Source: Uloborus plumipes
Lineage: Eukaryota; Arthropoda; Arachnida; Araneae; Uloboridae
DNA: 64,000 nucleotides
Reading direction: 5' to 3'
NCBI GenBank assembly: GCA_038373865.1
Contig: JAXGGA010001616.1
Coordinates: 67,001-131,000 of the forward strand
Positions within the stretch are counted from its first letter, which is position 1; each line of letters begins with the position of its first letter. The notes beneath the pieces are model-generated. The model ran no database searches, was not told the origin of the DNA, and saw only the letters and a list, made by a program, of their open reading frames with translations. The translations under genes and the position numbers were made by a program. Of the stretch, positions 1 through 11,016 are shown piece by piece.

Positions 1-42
1 GTTGCACTTCGTCGGGCAAAAGGAGGGCCGACACGATATTAA
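1..42 (+). CDS. Tc1-like transposase, C-terminal 13 codons (partial)
   Basis: The first 42 bases read in frame 1 as VALRRAKGGPTRY followed by TAA. This is the exact C-terminus of the 348-residue transposases encoded at 16643-17689 and 53251-54297. One silent change, CGT for CGC, separates it from those copies. The rest of the gene lies before the window, so its integrity cannot be judged. This tail is basic and follows the catalytic domain; it holds no catalytic residue. Confidence 0.93.
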   Translation, partial: VALRRAKGGPTRY

Positions 43-73
43 GAGGTATCCCATGACTTTTGTCACTTCAGTG
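1..73 (+). mobile_element. 3' end of a Tc1-like transposon, cut by the window edge
   Basis: This is the right end of a third copy of the Tc1-like element found complete at 16612-17829 and 53220-54437, here on the plus strand. It holds the last transposase codons, a short 3' tail and the terminal inverted repeat, which reads out to CAGTG at position 73. A TA dinucleotide follows at 74-75, as expected for the TA target duplication. The TIR carries CCCATGAC, whereas the equivalent end of the two full copies has CTCATGAC, so it is a separate copy. Confidence 0.93.
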
Positions 74-75
74 TA

Positions 76-906
76 TTATATATATAAAATCAAAGTTTGA
101 TGACGTCATGGGTTGTGGGTCAAACGCTCTCCTACTAAATTTATGCAACGTACGATTATGAAAATTGGTACAAAATCAGTCCGCATACTGATAGTCTGCA
201 CCTCGTTCGCTGTTTTTTTTAAATTTCGTCCTAGATTTCTTAAAAATTAATTAAACTATGTAATTCACAGCGTATTCCTCCATTTTTTGTACTATACGTA
301 ACATTACTTATGAATAGCAACAGTCTTAAGAGTCAAATCTTAAGAACAAGATATATTCTCGTAATAATTGATATTATTTTTATTAAAGGGCAATATTAGT
401 CGTTGTGGATGCTGATTTAGGATAAAGTTTAAATAAAGATAATTATCGAAATCGTCCCGCAATACATCAAACGGTACAAAAAAAGGAATGTTATTTTTGT
501 TTCAAATTTTACACATATGATGAACATTTTCGTACCGCTTTTATTAACCATTTTCGTATTTCACATGATTGTTGATAAATCTCTGCGATTTTTTTTCATT
601 TCCTGTTGCTCTATTTCTTCAAAGCCACATAGAAACCACCGATTTGTCATTTGGCGATACCATTAATTATTTTGTCTCTTTAAAAATAAGCCAAAGCAAG
701 GATTGAAACAAGACTGAAACTTCTATGGAAATGAAGAGTAACCAATTTATATTATGAATAATAAATTATATCATTGAAAGTTTTAAAAAAATGCACCAAC
801 TAAAAAAAAACAAAAAAAAAAAAAAACATGGTAAATAACATAACAGTTCTCATTAAAAAACTCGCCAAATTAACTTTAACTTCAAATGCTGCATTAACAT
901 GCTAAA
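76..906. other. AT-rich stretch with no recognised feature
   Basis: Non-coding, AT-rich, with scattered homopolymer A runs (about 806-828). No open frame of note, TIR or RNA gene was recognised. Confidence 0.6.
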
Positions 907-908
907 TA

Positions 909-1460
909 CAGTGAACTCTCACTTATGCGCCGGCCCAAGAGACGAACAGAAAAAGGCGCATAAGTGAGAGAGACGCATAAGTGAACAAGCATATTTAAAA
1001 GCTTAAAATGCTATAAGTTCTAATGAGAGCATGAATAAGAATGTTTCTATAGAAAATGGTCATATTACTACGGTTTGGCAACTACTGTAACCTAACTACA
1101 ATGATAAGGAGAAAACAAAACTTGTAGCATACCTAGTCACAAACTGGTCCAAATGATCCATAATAGATAATTATCCCTCTCCGAACTCTAGTTCATGTGG
1201 AAAAAATGCCTTCTGTGAGCAATAAAAGCGAAAGATTAAAGAGGAAAATGAAGAAACATGCTCATTTTTTAGGAAAAATAGTTTAATTGTTTGCATTTTA
1301 CGAAAAATTCGGCGCATAAGTGAAATATGTATCTTTAGAGCGACTTATAAACGAATGAAATCATCATTATTTTACTATGAAATGTTCCGGGACCAATGAA
1401 AATCGTCGTATAAGTGAAAAAGGCGCATAAATGAGGCGGTGTATAACTGAGAGTTCACTG
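909..1460. mobile_element. pogo/Tigger-type MITE (552 bp)
   Basis: The ends are inverted repeats. The left begins CAGTGAACTCTCACTTATGC and the right, read inward, begins CAGTGAACTCTCAGTTATAC, an 18/20 match. Both are flanked by TA (907-908 and 1461-1462). CAGT(N)GAAC-type termini with a TA duplication are typical of pogo/Tigger elements. The motif GCGCATAAGTGA and close variants recur about six times inside, near both ends, and could be transposase-binding sites. No coding capacity is seen, so it would depend on a transposase supplied in trans. Confidence 0.8.
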
Positions 1461-1462
1461 TA

Positions 1463-1900
1463 AATATATCGAGTCATTGATAAATGTTGAAAGCTTCATT
1501 AAAATGCAAAATTAGAGAAAGAGAAAGATTTTTATGGTTTAAAAATTTGGCAACAATTGAAAAAAAGAAAAACTGCCAAAAATCTCATTAATTGAAATAT
1601 TCTCAAAAGCATTACTGAGAGAATTCGCCACGTTTCTTTTAGGACATTGGTGCCACGATCGTTTTTCATTGTGTAAAAAAAAATGTCCGCCAAACAATTT
1701 TTTGACGATTTTCAATCGTCAAAAGTTTTGAGGGAACTATTGTTCCAAAAGAATGGATGTCTTGGATAACTAACATAATCTATTGGGCATGTTCGAAGTT
1801 ATTATAATTTCTCTAAACTGTTCATTAAAATTAGACATAAATCGTTGAAAATTTCATTGAAATGGAAAATAAATAAATAATAATTAAAAAAAACATACCT
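1463..1900. other. AT-rich stretch with no recognised feature
   Basis: Nothing recognisable on either strand. Short poly-A runs and low-complexity A/T sequence only. Confidence 0.5.
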
Positions 1901-2063
1901 ATTAACTCCACCGCAGAACCAACCATTACTTACAAATTTGGCGGTAAAAACAGATTTGGCGTTTTTTCTTTTTTTGCGGTTGTTGTTTCTACGTGTATGT
2001 AATTATTTAAAAAACCTCAAAACCCCCAAATAAACCGCCAAATCTGTAACTGCGGTGAGTTAA
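1901..2063. mobile_element. Small hairpin MITE-like repeat (163 bp)
   Basis: The left end reads ATTAACTCCACCGCAG and the right end, inverted, reads ATTAACTCACCGCAG, one gap apart. Within about 40 bases the arms also carry an inverted match, AGATTTGGCG on the left against CGCCAAATCT-like sequence on the right. The whole unit could fold as one hairpin. No protein is coded. The superfamily is uncertain and no target duplication is obvious beyond the palindromic ends. Confidence 0.45.
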
Positions 2064-2160
2064 TACGTGAGTACCAGAAAACATAATAGGCAGTGTTAAA
2101 TAAGGTAAATTTTGCCAAGCCTGAACGCGTTCGCAGTTTTAGAGCTTGAATGTGCCACTA

Positions 2161-2870
2161 GGGTGGTCACAAGTAATATGGGGAAAATTTATTTTCAACT
2201 AATCTTTTGCGGCACCCCCCCCCCCTAAAATGTGCCAATGGGCTAGAAAATGAGATTTCCAAAGTTTTAGCTTAATCGGATAATATTAACACGTGCAGCA
2301 AGGAAGGTAAAGTTAAGAAAAACAGCGATTTTTAGCCAAAAGTTGTAGTTTTTACTCTGCAAAGCCAAAACTACTGATCCTAGAAGCTTTATTTTGGTCT
2401 CATTTTGTAGGAAATTTTGTTTTCTTTAAGTCTAATCTTATTTAAAAGTTCGAAAACAATGATTAAATATTTTTCAGAATTTTCACAAGTCAGGCTGCAA
2501 CGCAAATCCTCGAAATTGCAAGTAACATGGGGAATTTTTTTTTTCAACTAATCTTTTGAGGCACCTCCCTAAAATGTGCCAATAGACTAGAAAATCAGAT
2601 TTGAAAAGTTTTAGCTTAATCGGTTAATATTAACACATGCCTCAAAGTGGGTAAAGTTACGAAAAACAGCGATTTTTAGCCAAAAATCGTAGTTTTTTCT
2701 CTGTAAAACCAAAACTATTCATCTTAGAAGCTTTATTTTTATGTCATTTTGTAGGAAATTTTATTTTCTTTAAGACAAATTTCATTTAAATTCTCGAAGA
2801 AAATGATTGAATATTTTTCAGAATTTTTCAAGTCAGGCTGCAGCGTAAATCCTCGAAATTGCTTAGAATA
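2161..2870 (+). repeat. Left inverted arm: two tandem units of about 350 bp
   Basis: Units 2161-about 2520 and about 2521-2870 repeat the same order of blocks: a CAACTAATCTTTTG block, a TAAAATGTGCCAAT block, a TTTTAGCTTAATCGG block and an AAAACAGCGATTTTTAGCC block. They are inverted copies of the units in 5195-5797. Confidence 0.88.
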
Positions 2871-3770
2871 AATAAATCATTAAAATGTAAATTAATAAGT
2901 TCTTTTAGTAAATTTGATGAAATCTACGGATAACGTTGACTTTTCAGAGAAAAAACAGCAATATTATTACGAATATATAATAAATTTATATCTTTGAAAC
3001 TCATAGATAAAATAAATAACTGCGAGTAAAGCTTATGAAATGAGCAGTACAAGCCATAAATGAAGTTCTTGGAGGATGAAGGGGCTAAGTTACATTTTAA
3101 AAAATGAACACTCTCTACAATGGTAAACAATAGATACAGGTGAGCAAAATCTATAAATACAAAATGCAATAAATACAATAATGATAAAACCAGAAAACAA
3201 AAAAGCTGCAATAACTACAACAATAAAACTTTGAACTTTAATTACTCGCAATTTCTGTTTTGTCACTTAACCCTTTCATCTCTTAACCCCTTCAAATACA
3301 AAACGCTGCTTTCCTCCTTAGCGGTCAGAGCTGAATATTAGCTTAAAAATCTCTGCCTTGCTAGGGCTTTCGACCCCCTGGGAAAGGAAGAAAACTATGA
3401 TTCCCCATTATAGAAAGGTGCAATCGCCATCTCTATTGTGGGAGGGCCGAGAAATCATTAAGACACCCCACAACACTTTATAAATATAGAATTCATAGTT
3501 GTTCGCTTTGCAAGTCTTCAAGCAACTAGTTTGGGACACAATCCTTGAGATTTAATGGAACTATGGCTACACCTTCGGTTTCCAGTGATCAACAAGCTTG
3601 AATTTAAGACAGAAAGACAATTTTTAATAGCCGCACGTCTCATCAAATCACAGGTTCCAAGTTACCTTCTTATCTTACCTTCTATCTTTAAAACTTGCGT
3701 CAAATTAAACTGATGTTCAGAAAAGCTTCAAGTAACCAAAGGGAGTTCTCATTTTTGTGAAACAGCTAAG
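2871..3770. other. Interior of the 2159-5799 element before the decayed gene
   Basis: AT-rich sequence with no convincing coding frame. The 95-codon frame on the minus strand (2924-3211) is low-complexity and has no homologous look. This may be promoter or leader sequence of the decayed gene. Confidence 0.4.
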
Positions 3771-4780
3771 ATGCCAACCAAACAATCTAAAACCTACGTT
3801 ACAAACCTAGAAAAACTGTATGATGAGAGGAGAAAGCTGCGAAGAATGCTGAGAGATCCAAAAATGCCATTCAAAACCAAAGAGTTAAGGATTTTCCTTT
3901 GATAACCACTTTGATGCTTCTCATCGGGATTCGTAGAGCGGATAGTAGCAGCTACAGAAGAGACATTAAATCATGACCGTCAAATTTAATTTTCAGTAGA
4001 AACGTCATACCCTTTTGTAGACAGCAATGTCGTCAACAAAGATTTAATCTTATCAAAAATCGATTTAGGAATTTAGACTTAGAAGGAGCTGTTGTGTATT
4101 GGGATAAGAAATCTCATCCAGTTTTTTATTTAACAAAGACAGTTTAGAGGCTAGCAATTTTGATAACTAGTGGTGTTGAACAGCACATTTTAGGTGTTCC
4201 CATTCTTAAAAACAGCACGGGCGTGTACAAGTAAGTGCTGTATATTCAGTAGTTGAGCATTGGGGCTCAGTTGAAAAAAATTATGGAATGTATTTTGATA
4301 CCACTGCTGAAAATAGTGGTAGCTTTCAGGAAACCTGCGTTGTTGCAGAAATATTTTCCGTATTCAGCATGTTTCCACCGCATCTCAGAAGTTGTTTTAA
4401 AAGCAGTTTTTAGTTGTATAATGGAAATACATCTGCTGGTCCTCAAGCAAATATTTTTCAAAAATTTCCAGCTGAATGATCTGTGTTAGATAAAAAGCAA
4501 TTCAAAGCAGGTACAGAAGATGAGAATATTAGAAATAAGCAATTTAGGCGAAAATTGAAACTTTCTTGTTGTGAAATTAAAAAGCTGCAGCCTAGGGACG
4601 ATTACAATATATACCCCTATAAATCGTGTAAAAACCAATTTTATACTAAAGCTAAAAAGACAGTAAATAGTTTAATGATGTTCCATGACACAGCTGAAAG
4701 AGGTGTAAAATTAATTCCAGGTTTCAGTTCCTCTTTGACGAAAGACAAAGAACAACGGTAGCTTTTATTACAAGTTGTAT
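3771..4780 (+). pseudogene. Decayed transposase-like gene of an unclassified multicopy arthropod family
   Basis: No single frame stays open, but blocks in nearby frames read like one protein. An ATG at 3771 starts a lysine-rich stretch. The block at 4294-4320 reads FDTTAENSG. The sequence at 4585-4605 reads LQPRDDY. The block at 4684-4716 reads HDTAERGVKLI and leads into LTKDKEQR, a stop codon, then LLLQVV. I recall these motifs, in this order, from large families of uncharacterised multicopy arthropod proteins that behave like transposases. That is recall, not a search result. The gap between LQPRDDY and HDTAERGV is only about 26 residues, which suggests a large internal deletion. Several stops and shifts make it non-functional. 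It sits between the inverted arms of the 2159-5799 element, so it is presumably that element's own gene. Which residues are catalytic is unknown to me. Confidence 0.6.
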
Positions 4781-5194
4781 GCTACAAGTTGTATGCACAG
4801 TTTCCTCATTTATCAAAAGTTATCCCATCCAAGCCATCAGCAACGTAATTTGTATGTAAAGAGTAGTAAAATGATGTTATTATAATTTAACAGTATAAGT
4901 AGAAAGGTGCATTAAAGCTTTTATTGTCATTTTAACTCTTTGCTTTCCGTCTTAACCCCTTAATTCCTCTATTTTAACACAGAAATTTGTTTCATTTATT
5001 TCTAAAGTACCGCGAAAATACCCTTTTTTTAATTGACAAAGTAAATCCAACAATAAGCAAATAAATGTAATTGAATATTGTAATGCTTTTAGGTTTTTGC
5101 ATGAAAATTTCTTATTTTTGATATACTCTACGATTTAACCTGAAAAATGCCAAATAAATACTTTGGACATGACAGCAAAAATGAATGGGATAGC

Positions 5195-5797
5195 ACTTAA
5201 CGAGAATGAAATTTCCTACAAAATGAGACCAAAATAAAGTTTCTAAGATGAATAGTTTTGGTTTTACAGAGGAAAAACTACGATTTTTGGCTAAAAATCG
5301 CTGTTTTTCGTAACTTTACCCACTTTGAGGCACGTGTTAATATTATCCGATTAAGCTAAAACTTTTCAAATCTCATTTTCTAGTCTATTGGCACATTTTA
5401 GGGGGTGCCTCAAAAGATTAGTTGAAAAAAAAATTTCCCCATGTTACTTGCAATTTCGAGGATTTGCGTTGCAGCCTGACTTGTGAAAATTCTGAAAAAT
5501 ATTTAATCATTTTTTTCGAAACTTTAAATCAGATTAGACTTAAAGAAAATAAAATTTCCTACAAAATGAGACCAAAATAAAGCTTCTAGGATCAGTAGTT
5601 TTGGTTTTACAAAGTAAAAACTACAATTTTTGGCTAAAAATCGCTGTTTTTCTTAACTTTACCCTCTTTGCGGCACGTGTTAATATTATCCGATTAAGCT
5701 AAAACTTTGCAAATCTCATTTTCTAGCCCATTGGCACATTTTAGGGGGGGGGGGGTGCCGCAAAATAAATTCGAAAATTAATTTTTTGTGACCACCC
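5195..5797 (-). repeat. Right inverted arm: two tandem units
   Basis: Reverse-complement copy of the left arm, with the inner unit at about 5195-5452 and the outer unit at about 5453-5797. The outer unit carries the G homopolymer (about 5744-5756) that mirrors the C homopolymer at about 2214-2226. Confidence 0.88.
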
Positions 5798-5799
5798 AA

Positions 5800-7214
5800 C
5801 ACCTTGCGGTGATTTAAGATCTAAAAAGAGGTAAAACATTGCAATTTTGCGAGGACAAAGCAGATGTCTGTTTTTGCTTCCTAGTAAACTTCGGTAAAAT
5901 TGCGTTTCAATTTTTCCTTCTATTTGATGTACAGAGCTTTTTTAATTCATGAATTATGGATACAGCGATAGCAGCAAAATCGTTTAAATTTTACCACATG
6001 CGAAGCTGTGACGGGTAACTCTAGTAACCCAAAAAAAAATAAGACTCACATACGCACACTTACACACACATGTAAATAGAGTTTACAAGACACTATGTTA
6101 AATTTAAAATATACTTAAAAAATAATCAAAAAGACTTTCAGAATGAATAATTAAAAACTTGTTTCTAAAAGGGGATAAGTGATATGTTTTAAAAATGTAT
6201 TGTTCAATGAAAAAGCTCCCAGAACTTGTCAAAAATTATAATTACATTTCGTAGAAGCTGCGAATGAAGTTCATTCGTATTTATAATCAAGGGTGAAATT
6301 CCTTTATTTTTTCCTACGAGAATTAAGTTACAAGTAAGTTTAGTGCCGAATGAGCTTAAATCAAGTTCAACTAATATCAATGAGTCTTGATGTCACATAG
6401 TTTGTCTCACGTGGAACGATGAACCTTACGGGTTCTTCACACAGTAAAAAATAAACCGAAACTTCTTAGATTAAAAGATAACACACTATGAACACAAGCA
6501 TACAGTTAGTTGATGTTGCATTTTCACTCGCAATCTTTTTAGGTTAGCTAAATCTCCAGTATCCTAAACGAGATCTCTCGCTCATCAGTTTCTTTGGAAT
6601 CAGACACTCAATTCAGAAATATGGAAATGATTTCTTCATCTGTTACAATTGGTTAGCTCCAACATCGCAAAACATTCATTTAAAGTATATTCGGTTGCTT
6701 CGTCCACAATTAAAGACGCTATTTTAAATTATAATAAAATATCAGACATATTCGCGTTTTTAAATATATAAATCCCTTTGTGCTTTGAAAAAAAAAACGA
6801 ATAGAACAACGTCTAAAGTACAAGTGCGCAGAAACACTGCAGGCACGTGATTCGGCGTTACAAGGAACGTTTTTTCAATGCACAAAATGTGAGCTTATGG
6901 ACGTAAAAACACCCATTGCGTTTGGAAAATCTACGAATTTAACCTCTATATAAGTGCAGAATTTCATTTTGGATAGCTTAAAAAAAATCTGAATTTAAAA
7001 TCATCCTCACGTAAACCAGAATTGTAAATGTAGTTTTGAATATTATATAATTGCATTAAAATACTGCACATAAATAGCTTGAACAAAAAAAAAAAAAAAA
7101 ACAAATTCGTTACATAATAAACTTAAGTGGTGGCAAGCAGCTCGCTTGCACAGATCGCGACTACTCTTATATGGCTAGTTTTAATCATAACTGAGAAATT
7201 TACACTTTAGGTGT

Positions 7215-7218
<4 letters not shown>
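5800..7218. other. Intergenic stretch with no recognised feature
   Basis: AT-rich with no frame over 60 codons that looks real. A short CA-rich tract lies near 6047-6070. Nothing else was recognised. Confidence 0.5.

Positions 7219-7300
<82 letters not shown>
7219..7300. repeat. (AT)41 microsatellite
   Basis: 82 uninterrupted bases of alternating A and T. The open frame across it on the minus strand is an artefact of the repeat. Confidence 0.99.
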
Positions 7301-7305
<5 letters not shown>

Positions 7306-7965
7306 AATATATACATTGATAGTACCATTTTCAGTTCTACTGCAGACTAAACCCAGAAAAATATAGCTTTCAAAGAGTTTTATGGCCATTGAAATGCAAC
7401 GATTGCTACGGTAGGAATTCAAAACCAGAAAATTTATGCCATAGCTGTTATGAATATTCATACAAGTCTCTACAAAAGATAGGCACTTTGCTCTGCGCTT
7501 TAAAGGCCAAGTTTTATCATTTTTAGCACCCTTTCGTGATGAGGATAAAATACTTTTTATGGAATAAAATACTCATGGGTGCAATAAAGTCAAATTAGTT
7601 ACGTTCCTGTTCACTTCTGCGCAAAAGAATGCCTCGGACTCAAAATAGAGATTTATAACTGCTGTTGCTGGAAAAGAGGCGTTTTCGTTTTGTTTCAGAA
7701 AGCCGAAGAGGATTGAAATCTTGAAGGCTTTCAATTATGAAATAATTTATTCCAATGGATCCTTCGATGCTCATTATTAATAGCAGCTTCGAAGATGAAA
7801 GCCACAAGAACCGCCATTTAATCCAAATGAATTTCTGGGTTCCTCGGTTAATTCCTCTGATTTTAGGAAATTATCAGGAACTTAGTATTGTCGCTTATCA
7901 AACATTTTTAATGATCCCTAATTGGATGAGTACATTAAAAAAGATAAAATAAAATTGATAAGGTA
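7301..7965. other. Intergenic stretch with no recognised feature
   Basis: No TIR, RNA gene or recognisable domain. A 65-codon frame at 7755-7952 has no family resemblance that I can see. Confidence 0.4.
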
Positions 7966-8120
7966 CACTGCTAAAAATAAACTTGTTTTTACAGTATAAT
8001 ACTGACAGAAGCGGTTCCAGAGTAAAACTGTAAAATGCGCTGTAATAAACTATAAAATAAGCAGTAACATAAATATTACCGCTAATTTTACAGTTTATTA
8101 AAGTACATTTTTCAGTTTTT
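7966..8120. mobile_element. Partial copy of the TTTACAG/CTGTAAA MITE family (copy a)
   Basis: Starts CACTGCTAAAAATA after a TA (7964-7965), then a block ending TTTTTACAGTATAAT, a GCGGTTCCAG block and runs of ACTGTAAAATGC and TTTACAGTTTATTA. The same order of blocks is seen at 35053-35420 and 54528-55026. The right end looks lost. Confidence 0.7.
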
Positions 8121-8672
8121 AGAAAAAATTCTGTGCATAAAAGGACTGTAGTTAGCCATGTTTTGATGAACTATTCATTCATAAGTGTAAAATTGTTTGG
8201 TTATATATTTTCATTTTTATTTCACCGCTACTCATCCACGCAATGCAATAGTTGTAACAAACCAAGTGGGGTTTTTTGTGCAATCTGTTCTTATAGAGTC
8301 GTAGAGGTTACTTATACGGATTAGGGAGATCGCTCTTAGTATTTACTATGCAGTGAAATTATTAACAAAATTAATTGAAATTAAAATATTATTATTGTAA
8401 CGTTTAATCTAAAAGAATTATTATAATGAGAATAAATATTTTAACCTACTCATTAATGAACAAGAAAATGCGTTTCTTATTAAAGGACATAGAAATTGCA
8501 ATTAAAGAAACTTCAAAGAAACCTAACAAGGAACGTCAGAAAATTTACAAAATTACAATCAGGTACTTTGTAACTTGTTAAACGGAAAATATATTTACTT
8601 TCGTTTCCCACTACAAAGTAATCAATACGCTGTGTAATCTCTCTGACATGTAAAAGATTCAGTAAAGAAATC
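8121..8672. other. Intergenic stretch with no recognised feature
   Basis: AT-rich sequence. The 63-codon and 61-codon frames here are not recognisable. Ends at the first unit of the tandem duplication. Confidence 0.4.
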
Positions 8673-9772
8673 AGTGCAGCATCTTTACTGAATAACAAAT
8701 GCGCGAATACTCCTATTTCGGTTGGAGAGATTGGTCTGTCTTATTTAAACAAGGCTGTTGCTAGAAAAATCTACTGCTGCTAACGATGTTTGTTAAAGTA
8801 TAGCTTCACGAGGAGCGGCTGAAATCAAAAATACTTTGTTTCACTGCCAGTCTGCAAAATTTAGAGAAAAAGGTACGAAACTTCAATCACTTAGCTTGGT
8901 TAAACAATGCAAAGTAGCGAAATTCTATCGTAAGCGCTCTGAACAGCTAGCATGTAATTTCGTCTGCACATTTAAATGCTGCTCCTGTACAACTAGATAA
9001 ATACTTTGCGAGTTTACTTAACTCTTAGCCTCAAATCTCTTGGTCTAAATCTATTCTCTCTGCTGTGCGTCTATACTCGCTTTATCTTAGATTAATTTTT
9101 GACTGTCCACATTTTTCCTAGGAAAGTCAGTTATAAATTGTTCGGATTCAAAAGAAATTCAATTTTTTTAAAGTCATCGCTGCGCCATTGTCCTCCACAT
9201 TTCAACATTTTCAATATATTCCTCATTTCAGCATTTGTAGGAGAGCGATTCCATACCAACTCACCGAAAAAAAAAAGTTGGTCGCACGTCCGACTCGGAT
9301 TTTTTTTAAATTTGGTACACAAATTGATGGTATAGAGGTATGAAAAAGCCCAAAAGGAAAGTTACCTGCTCCACTTATTTCCCGAGATACGGGTCCTCGA
9401 AGTTTGTCCAACCCTTCAAAATACCAAAAAATTGATGTTTTTTAATAATTTTTTCTTAAAATTTCTACTCATGCAATTTGAAAGTGTTTGATATCTACGG
9501 AAACTAGCTACTCCTGGCATTCAGAAAAAAAATATGGCAATGTTTATAACGGAAAATGTTAAGGTACAGCACTCTTAGAAGTTGCCATCACAAAAATTTG
9601 ATTTTCCCGATTTTGCTAAAATTGAGGAATTTATTCCAAAAAAAGGAAGACATAACCAAAGGTTTACTCACTTTCTGGTAGTGCACAGATGTTTACTATA
9701 AATGGTTACACATTGCATAACTTTGATTTCTCACTCCTTCCTGGAAATATTTTAGCTTAAAGATAAGCCATT
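8673..9772. repeat. 1.1 kb direct tandem duplication, unit 1
   Basis: Begins AGTGCAGCATCTTTACTG, which recurs exactly 1100 bases later at 9773. The two units differ by a handful of substitutions and one single-base indel. The interior contains a 68-codon stop-free stretch after the SRGAAEIKN motif, and small frames on both strands that are copied in unit 2. None is recognisable. It also has a homopolymer A run beside a GGTCGCACGTCCGACTC block. Confidence 0.95.
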
Positions 9773-10870
9773 AGTGCAGCATCTTTACTGAATAACAAAT
9801 GCGCGAATACTCCTATTTCGGTTGGAGAGATTGGTCTGTCTTATTTAAACAAGGCTGTTGCTAGAAAAATCTACTGCTGCTAACGATGTTTGTTAAAGTA
9901 TAGCTTCACGAGGAGCGGCTGAAATCAAAAATACTTTGTTTCACTGCCAGTCTGTAAAATTTAGAGAAAAAGGTACGAAACTTCAATCACTTAGCTTGGT
10001 TAAACAATGCAAAGTAGCGAAATTCTATCGTAAGCGCTCTGAACAGCTAGCATGTAATTTCGTCTGCACATTTAAATGCTGCTCCTGTACAACTAGATAA
10101 ATACTGTGCGAGTTTACTTAACTCTTAGCCTCAAATCTCTTGGTCTAAATCTATTCTCTTTGCTGTGCGTCTATACTCGCTTTATCTTAGATTAATTTTT
10201 GACTGTCCACATTTTTCCTAGGAAAGTCATTTATAAATTGTTCGGATTCAAAAGAAATTCAATTTTTTTAAAGTCATCGCTGCGCCATTGTCCTCCACAT
10301 TTCAACACTTTCAATATATTCCTCATTTCAGCATTTGTAGGAGAGCGATTCCATACCAACTCACCGAAAAAAAAAAGTTGGTCGCACGTCCGACTCGGAT
10401 TTTTTTTTAATTTGGTACACAAATTGATGGTATAGAGGTATGAAAAAGCCCAAAAGGAAAGTTACCTGCTCCACTTATTTCCCGAGATACGGGTCCTCGA
10501 AGTTTGTCCAACCCTTCAAAATACCAAAAAATTGATGTTTTTTAATAATTTTTTCTTAAAATTTCTACTCATGCAATATGAAAGTGTTTGATATCTACGG
10601 AAACTAGCTACTCCTGGCATTCAGAAAAAAATATGGCAATGTTTATAACGGAAAATGTTAAGGTACAGCACTCTTAGAAGTTGCCGTCACAAAAATTTGA
10701 TTTTCCCGATTTTGCTAAAATTGAGGAATTTATTCCAAAAAAAGGAAGACATAACCAAAGGTTTACTCACTTTCTGGTAGTGCACAGATGTTTACTATAA
10801 ATGGTTACACATTGCATAACTTTGATTTCTCACTCCTTCTTGGAAATATTTTAGCTTAAAGATAAGCCAT
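9773..10870. repeat. 1.1 kb direct tandem duplication, unit 2
   Basis: Near-identical, head-to-tail copy of 8673-9772, ending at AGATAAGCCAT. The high identity means the duplication is recent, or that it is an assembly artefact. Confidence 0.95.
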
Positions 10871-11016
10871 AAGGCAAAAACATGCGTTTTTGGCTATCTT
10901 AGTAGCCATTTTTCTCATAAAGGGGGAGCAGTAGAAACTTGAATTTTTTTTAAACAAGCCACTGATATGTTAGCTATTGGTTATTTCTCCCATTAAGAGA
11001 TATCCTGCTAACAGTA

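Larger units (their letters stand above)
2159..5799. mobile_element. 3.6 kb DNA transposon with long, internally repeated inverted ends
   Basis: Two arms of about 0.6-0.7 kb (2161-2870 and about 5195-5797) are inverted copies. Each arm holds two tandem units of roughly 350 bp, and the outer units of the two arms match each other best; both carry a C/G homopolymer next to TGCGGCAC. The outermost bases read TAGGGTGGTCAC on the left and TTGGGTGGTCAC on the right when read inward. The centre carries a decayed gene (3771-4780, plus strand). I found no clear target duplication. The termini resemble those of the element at 58783-60910, which has an 8 bp duplication. Confidence 0.78.

Noticed and set aside
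7207..7461. Open frame through the (AT)41 repeat, and similar frames at 26662-26913 and 58264-58494
   Set aside because: Alternating dinucleotides give Ile-Tyr or Thr-His frames with no stops; they are artefacts.
9099..10435. Repeated pairs of 62-78 codon frames in the 1.1 kb tandem units
   Set aside because: They are copied because the DNA is duplicated, overlap on both strands and match no family. Identity is as high outside the frames as inside.
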